Assembly: GCF_010723575.1 (NCBI RefSeq)
Contig: NZ_BLKZ01000001.1
Span: forward strand, 5,332,001 to 5,396,000
Reading direction: 5' to 3'
Length of the DNA stretch: 64,000 bases
DNA from: Mycobacterium bourgelatii
GTDB taxonomy: Bacteria; Actinomycetota; Actinomycetes; Mycobacteriales; Mycobacteriaceae
The translations under genes and the position numbers were made by a program. Shown piece after piece: positions 62,280 through 64,000 of this stretch. Position 1 is the stretch's first letter, and each line of letters begins with the position of its first letter. Below the pieces are notes generated by a model. It was not told where the DNA came from. It did no database searches and worked only from the letters and a program-made list of their open reading frames with translations.

Positions 62280-63485
62280 TTGCCTGACCCGTCCCTCCGC
62301 GTGGCTGGATTTCAGCTCGACGATGCCGTGGTCGAGGCCCTAGAGGAGATCTTGCCCGCCATGGCCGAGCGAACAGTGACCGCGATAACGCTCGAGGTGC
62401 CGAGCTACGCGGACGCGTTCAGCGGGCGGATGGGTCAGAACATCGAGAACGCCGTGCAAACCTCGTTGGGCGCGTTCTTGCGGCTGGTTACCCGGGCACA
62501 CGGCTCCGACCCTGGACCGCCGCTGTCTCCCGCGCTCGACGGCGCCTACGAGCTAGGCCGAGGGGAAGCCCGCCAAGGCCGGTCGATCGATGCGTTGCTC
62601 TCGGCCTACCGAGTGGGGGCGCGCGTGGCCTGGAGACAGATGTCAACGACCGTCGTCGAAGCCGGGCTGCCGGCCCCGACGGTCGCTAAGTTCGCCGAAT
62701 TGGTGTTCGCCTATATCGACGAACTTTCCGCCGCCAGCGCGTCGGGGCACACCGATGAACTGGCTACCACCGGGCGGGTCCGCCAGCGCTACCTTGATCG
62801 GCTCACCCTGGATCTGCTGGCCGGCGAGCCTGCCGCGACTTTGCTCGCCAGCGCCGACAAGGCAAGTTGGCAGCCGCCCGAAACCCTCACGGCGGTGCTG
62901 GTCCCGTCGGCTCAGACACGGGGCCTGGCCGCACGCTTCGGCCAATCGACGCTGCAACTGTCCGAGGACCTGCCCGGGGTCGACGCGGCCGATCCGCTCA
63001 CGGTGTTACTCATCCCCGACATGACGGGTGCGTCGCGGCGTGCCGCTCTGCTGTCGGCACTCTCCGGCCGCGCCGCGCTGGTCGGGCCTGCCCGGCCTTG
63101 GATGGACGTCCAGTCGTCCTACCGTCGCGCGCTGCGGGCACGAGACCTGTTGGGGCCCAGCGTGATCAGCCAGACAACGCCCGTCGACACCGACGATCAT
63201 CTCGTCGAGCTCGTGCTCGGCGCGGATCGTGAGGCCGCCGACGACCTACGCGCCCGCGCGCTCGCGCCCCTTGCCAAGTTGGCGCCGAACACGGCCGACA
63301 GGCTCGCCGAAACCCTTCGATCCTGGGTGTTGCATCAAGGCCGTCGGGAGGCGGTCGCCGCCGACCTCTTTATCCACGCGCAGACCGTGCGCTATCGCAT
63401 GACTCAGTTGCGCGAGCTCTACGGCGACCGACTCAACGATCCACAAACGATTCTCGAGCTGACCGTCGCTCTCGGGTCGCGCTGA
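62280..63485 (+). CDS. PucR/CdaR-type transcriptional regulator
   Basis: About 401 residues. The N-terminal and middle parts resemble the RsbT-like/GGDEF-related sensor of mycobacterial PucR proteins (GAFLRLVTRAHGSDPGPPLS, RVGARVAWRQMSTTVVEAGL). The C-terminus has the PucR helix-turn-helix (TLRSWVLHQGRREAVAADLF, IHAQTVRYRMTQLRELYGDR). The TTG at 62280 is chosen because GAAAGGA lies 5 nt ahead of it; TTG at 62229 would give a longer form. It is divergent from the reductase-desaturase operon (84-bp gap) and is a natural candidate to control it. Confidence 0.85.
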   Translation: MPDPSLRVAGFQLDDAVVEALEEILPAMAERTVTAITLEVPSYADAFSGRMGQNIENAVQTSLGAFLRLVTRAHGSDPGPPLSPALDGAYELGRGEARQGRSIDALLSAYRVGARVAWRQMSTTVVEAGLPAPTVAKFAELVFAYIDELSAASASGHTDELATTGRVRQRYLDRLTLDLLAGEPAATLLASADKASWQPPETLTAVLVPSAQTRGLAARFGQSTLQLSEDLPGVDAADPLTVLLIPDMTGASRRAALLSALSGRAALVGPARPWMDVQSSYRRALRARDLLGPSVISQTTPVDTDDHLVELVLGADREAADDLRARALAPLAKLAPNTADRLAETLRSWVLHQGRREAVAADLFIHAQTVRYRMTQLRELYGDRLNDPQTILELTVALGSR

Positions 63486-63598
63486 TCGCCGGGACCCCTG
63501 GTTGGGGACCAAAAATATCGATGAGTCTAAATCCCTTCCCAGACAAGCGGTTCGGTTAGCCTGCAAGATCGGCCGTTTGCCATGCGATTGGAGGCCCG

Positions 63599-63697
63599 AT
63601 GTCGTTGGCGGTCACAACCCACAGAAGTTGGCGGCAGCGGCTGAGCAATTGGAGCCAGGGGCGGTTCGAATGCCACCGCCAAGGCCGCCCATGTGAT
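63599..63697 (+). pseudogene. Decayed PE gene upstream of a PPE gene
   Basis: GGAGG, 5 nt, then ATG opens MSLAVTT, the usual start of a PE protein. A one-base frameshift after it puts the rest (QKLAAAAEQLEPGAVRMP) in another frame, which stops at 63696. Only about 30 residues remain of a normal 100-residue PE domain. PE-PPE pairs are typical, so this is the remains of the PPE gene's partner. Confidence 0.7.
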
Positions 63698-63726
63698 CGC
63701 GGCCCAGTGAGGAAGGTCCGTTTGAG

Positions 63727-64000
63727 ATGGACTTCGGTCTCTTACCGCCCGAGGTTAACTCTGGCCGCATCTACGCGGGTCCAGGATCGGGGTCGATGCT
63801 GGCCGCCGCCAACGCCTGGGATGGACTGGCCGCGGTGCTGAATTCCTCTGCGGCCTCGTATGGGTCGGTGATTTCGGGGCTGGCGATCGAATCTTGGCTC
63901 GGTCCGGCATCGGCAGCGATGGCAGCTGCGGCCACCCCCTACGCGGTGTGGCTCGGTGCCGCCGCGACCGTGGCCGAGCAAACGGCCAATCAAGCACGGT
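63727..64000 (+). CDS. PPE family protein, N-terminal part only
   Basis: 91 codons before the window ends: MDFGLLPPEVNSGRIYAGPG carries the Pro-Pro-Glu motif at residues 7-9, followed by the helical PPE-domain stretch WDGLAAVLNSSAASYGSVIS and WLGPASAAMAAAATPYAVWL. GAGGAAGG lies upstream. The subfamily cannot be told without the C-terminus. The adjacent PE gene is decayed, so this PPE protein may lack a cognate partner or use another. Confidence 0.92.
   Translation, partial: MDFGLLPPEVNSGRIYAGPGSGSMLAAANAWDGLAAVLNSSAASYGSVISGLAIESWLGPASAAMAAAATPYAVWLGAAATVAEQTANQAR

Overview
The window is GC-rich mycobacterial chromosome. Five PE/PPE-type genes plus a decayed PE and a partial PPE, Antigen 85-like and DUF4185 secreted proteins, and mycobacterial gene order point to a slow-growing Mycobacterium of the M. 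kansasii / M. marinum / M. tuberculosis side of the genus. Compared from memory with M. tuberculosis H37Rv, the left two thirds runs through the uvrD1 (Rv0949) to mntH (Rv0924c) neighbourhood in the opposite orientation. It carries several genes that H37Rv lacks or has only as fragments. The species cannot be fixed from sequence alone.

Layout. 1-4.3 kb: the 5' part of uvrD1, a chorismate mutase, an intact Antigen 85-like mycolyltransferase, and divergent TetR and MarR regulators with a perfect inverted-repeat operator. 4.3-12 kb: a very large PPE-MPTR gene divergent from a PE_PGRS gene. 12.3-24.4 kb: pgi, an SDR, a small PE, full-length Fpg/Nei glycosylase, a PE_PGRS-like gene, cobF, an AurF-type diiron oxygenase coupled to a flavoprotein, a STAS-ATPase fusion, an F420-type oxidoreductase, an enoyl-CoA hydratase and a methyltransferase. 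24.5-31 kb: an NHEJ block (ligD and ku, with an FAH/metallo-beta-lactamase fusion gene, a PfkB kinase and a CsbD-like protein between or beside them). 31-37.9 kb: phosphate sensing and uptake (pstS, pknD, pstA, pstC, a second pstS); pstB is not in this cluster. 38-47.9 kb: two SDRs, a DUF4185 secreted protein, mntH, a PE, a cyclotransferase / poly-gamma-glutamate hydrolase fusion, an LLM oxidoreductase, a carotenoid oxygenase and its divergent TetR.

47.99-53.45 kb: a tRNA-Arg(CCT) gene followed by a broken prophage or phage-satellite remnant. It has no integrase gene. It holds a terminase large subunit, small zinc-binding proteins, an HEAGH-motif protein and a structural-protein fragment cut off at the right border. 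Between the terminase and the tRNA sits an AT-richer two-gene cassette: an EcoRI-type adenine methylase and a DUF262-HNH nuclease. This putative defence cassette is the strongest accessory system in the window.

53.45-64 kb: an SDR/LysR divergent pair, a PNPOx-like protein, an acidic-tailed protein, a Tat-exported FAD amine-oxidase-like enzyme, a DUF417 membrane protein, an ECF sigma factor (apparently frameshifted near its start) with its zinc anti-sigma factor, a fatty-acid desaturase with its ferredoxin-type reductase divergent from a PucR regulator, and a decayed PE gene upstream of a partial PPE gene.

Several genes (pgi, ku, the PfkB kinase, an SDR, the PNPOx gene, the enoyl-CoA hydratase, the MarR gene) have a TANNNT -10 element 5-7 nt before the start codon, as expected for leaderless mRNAs.
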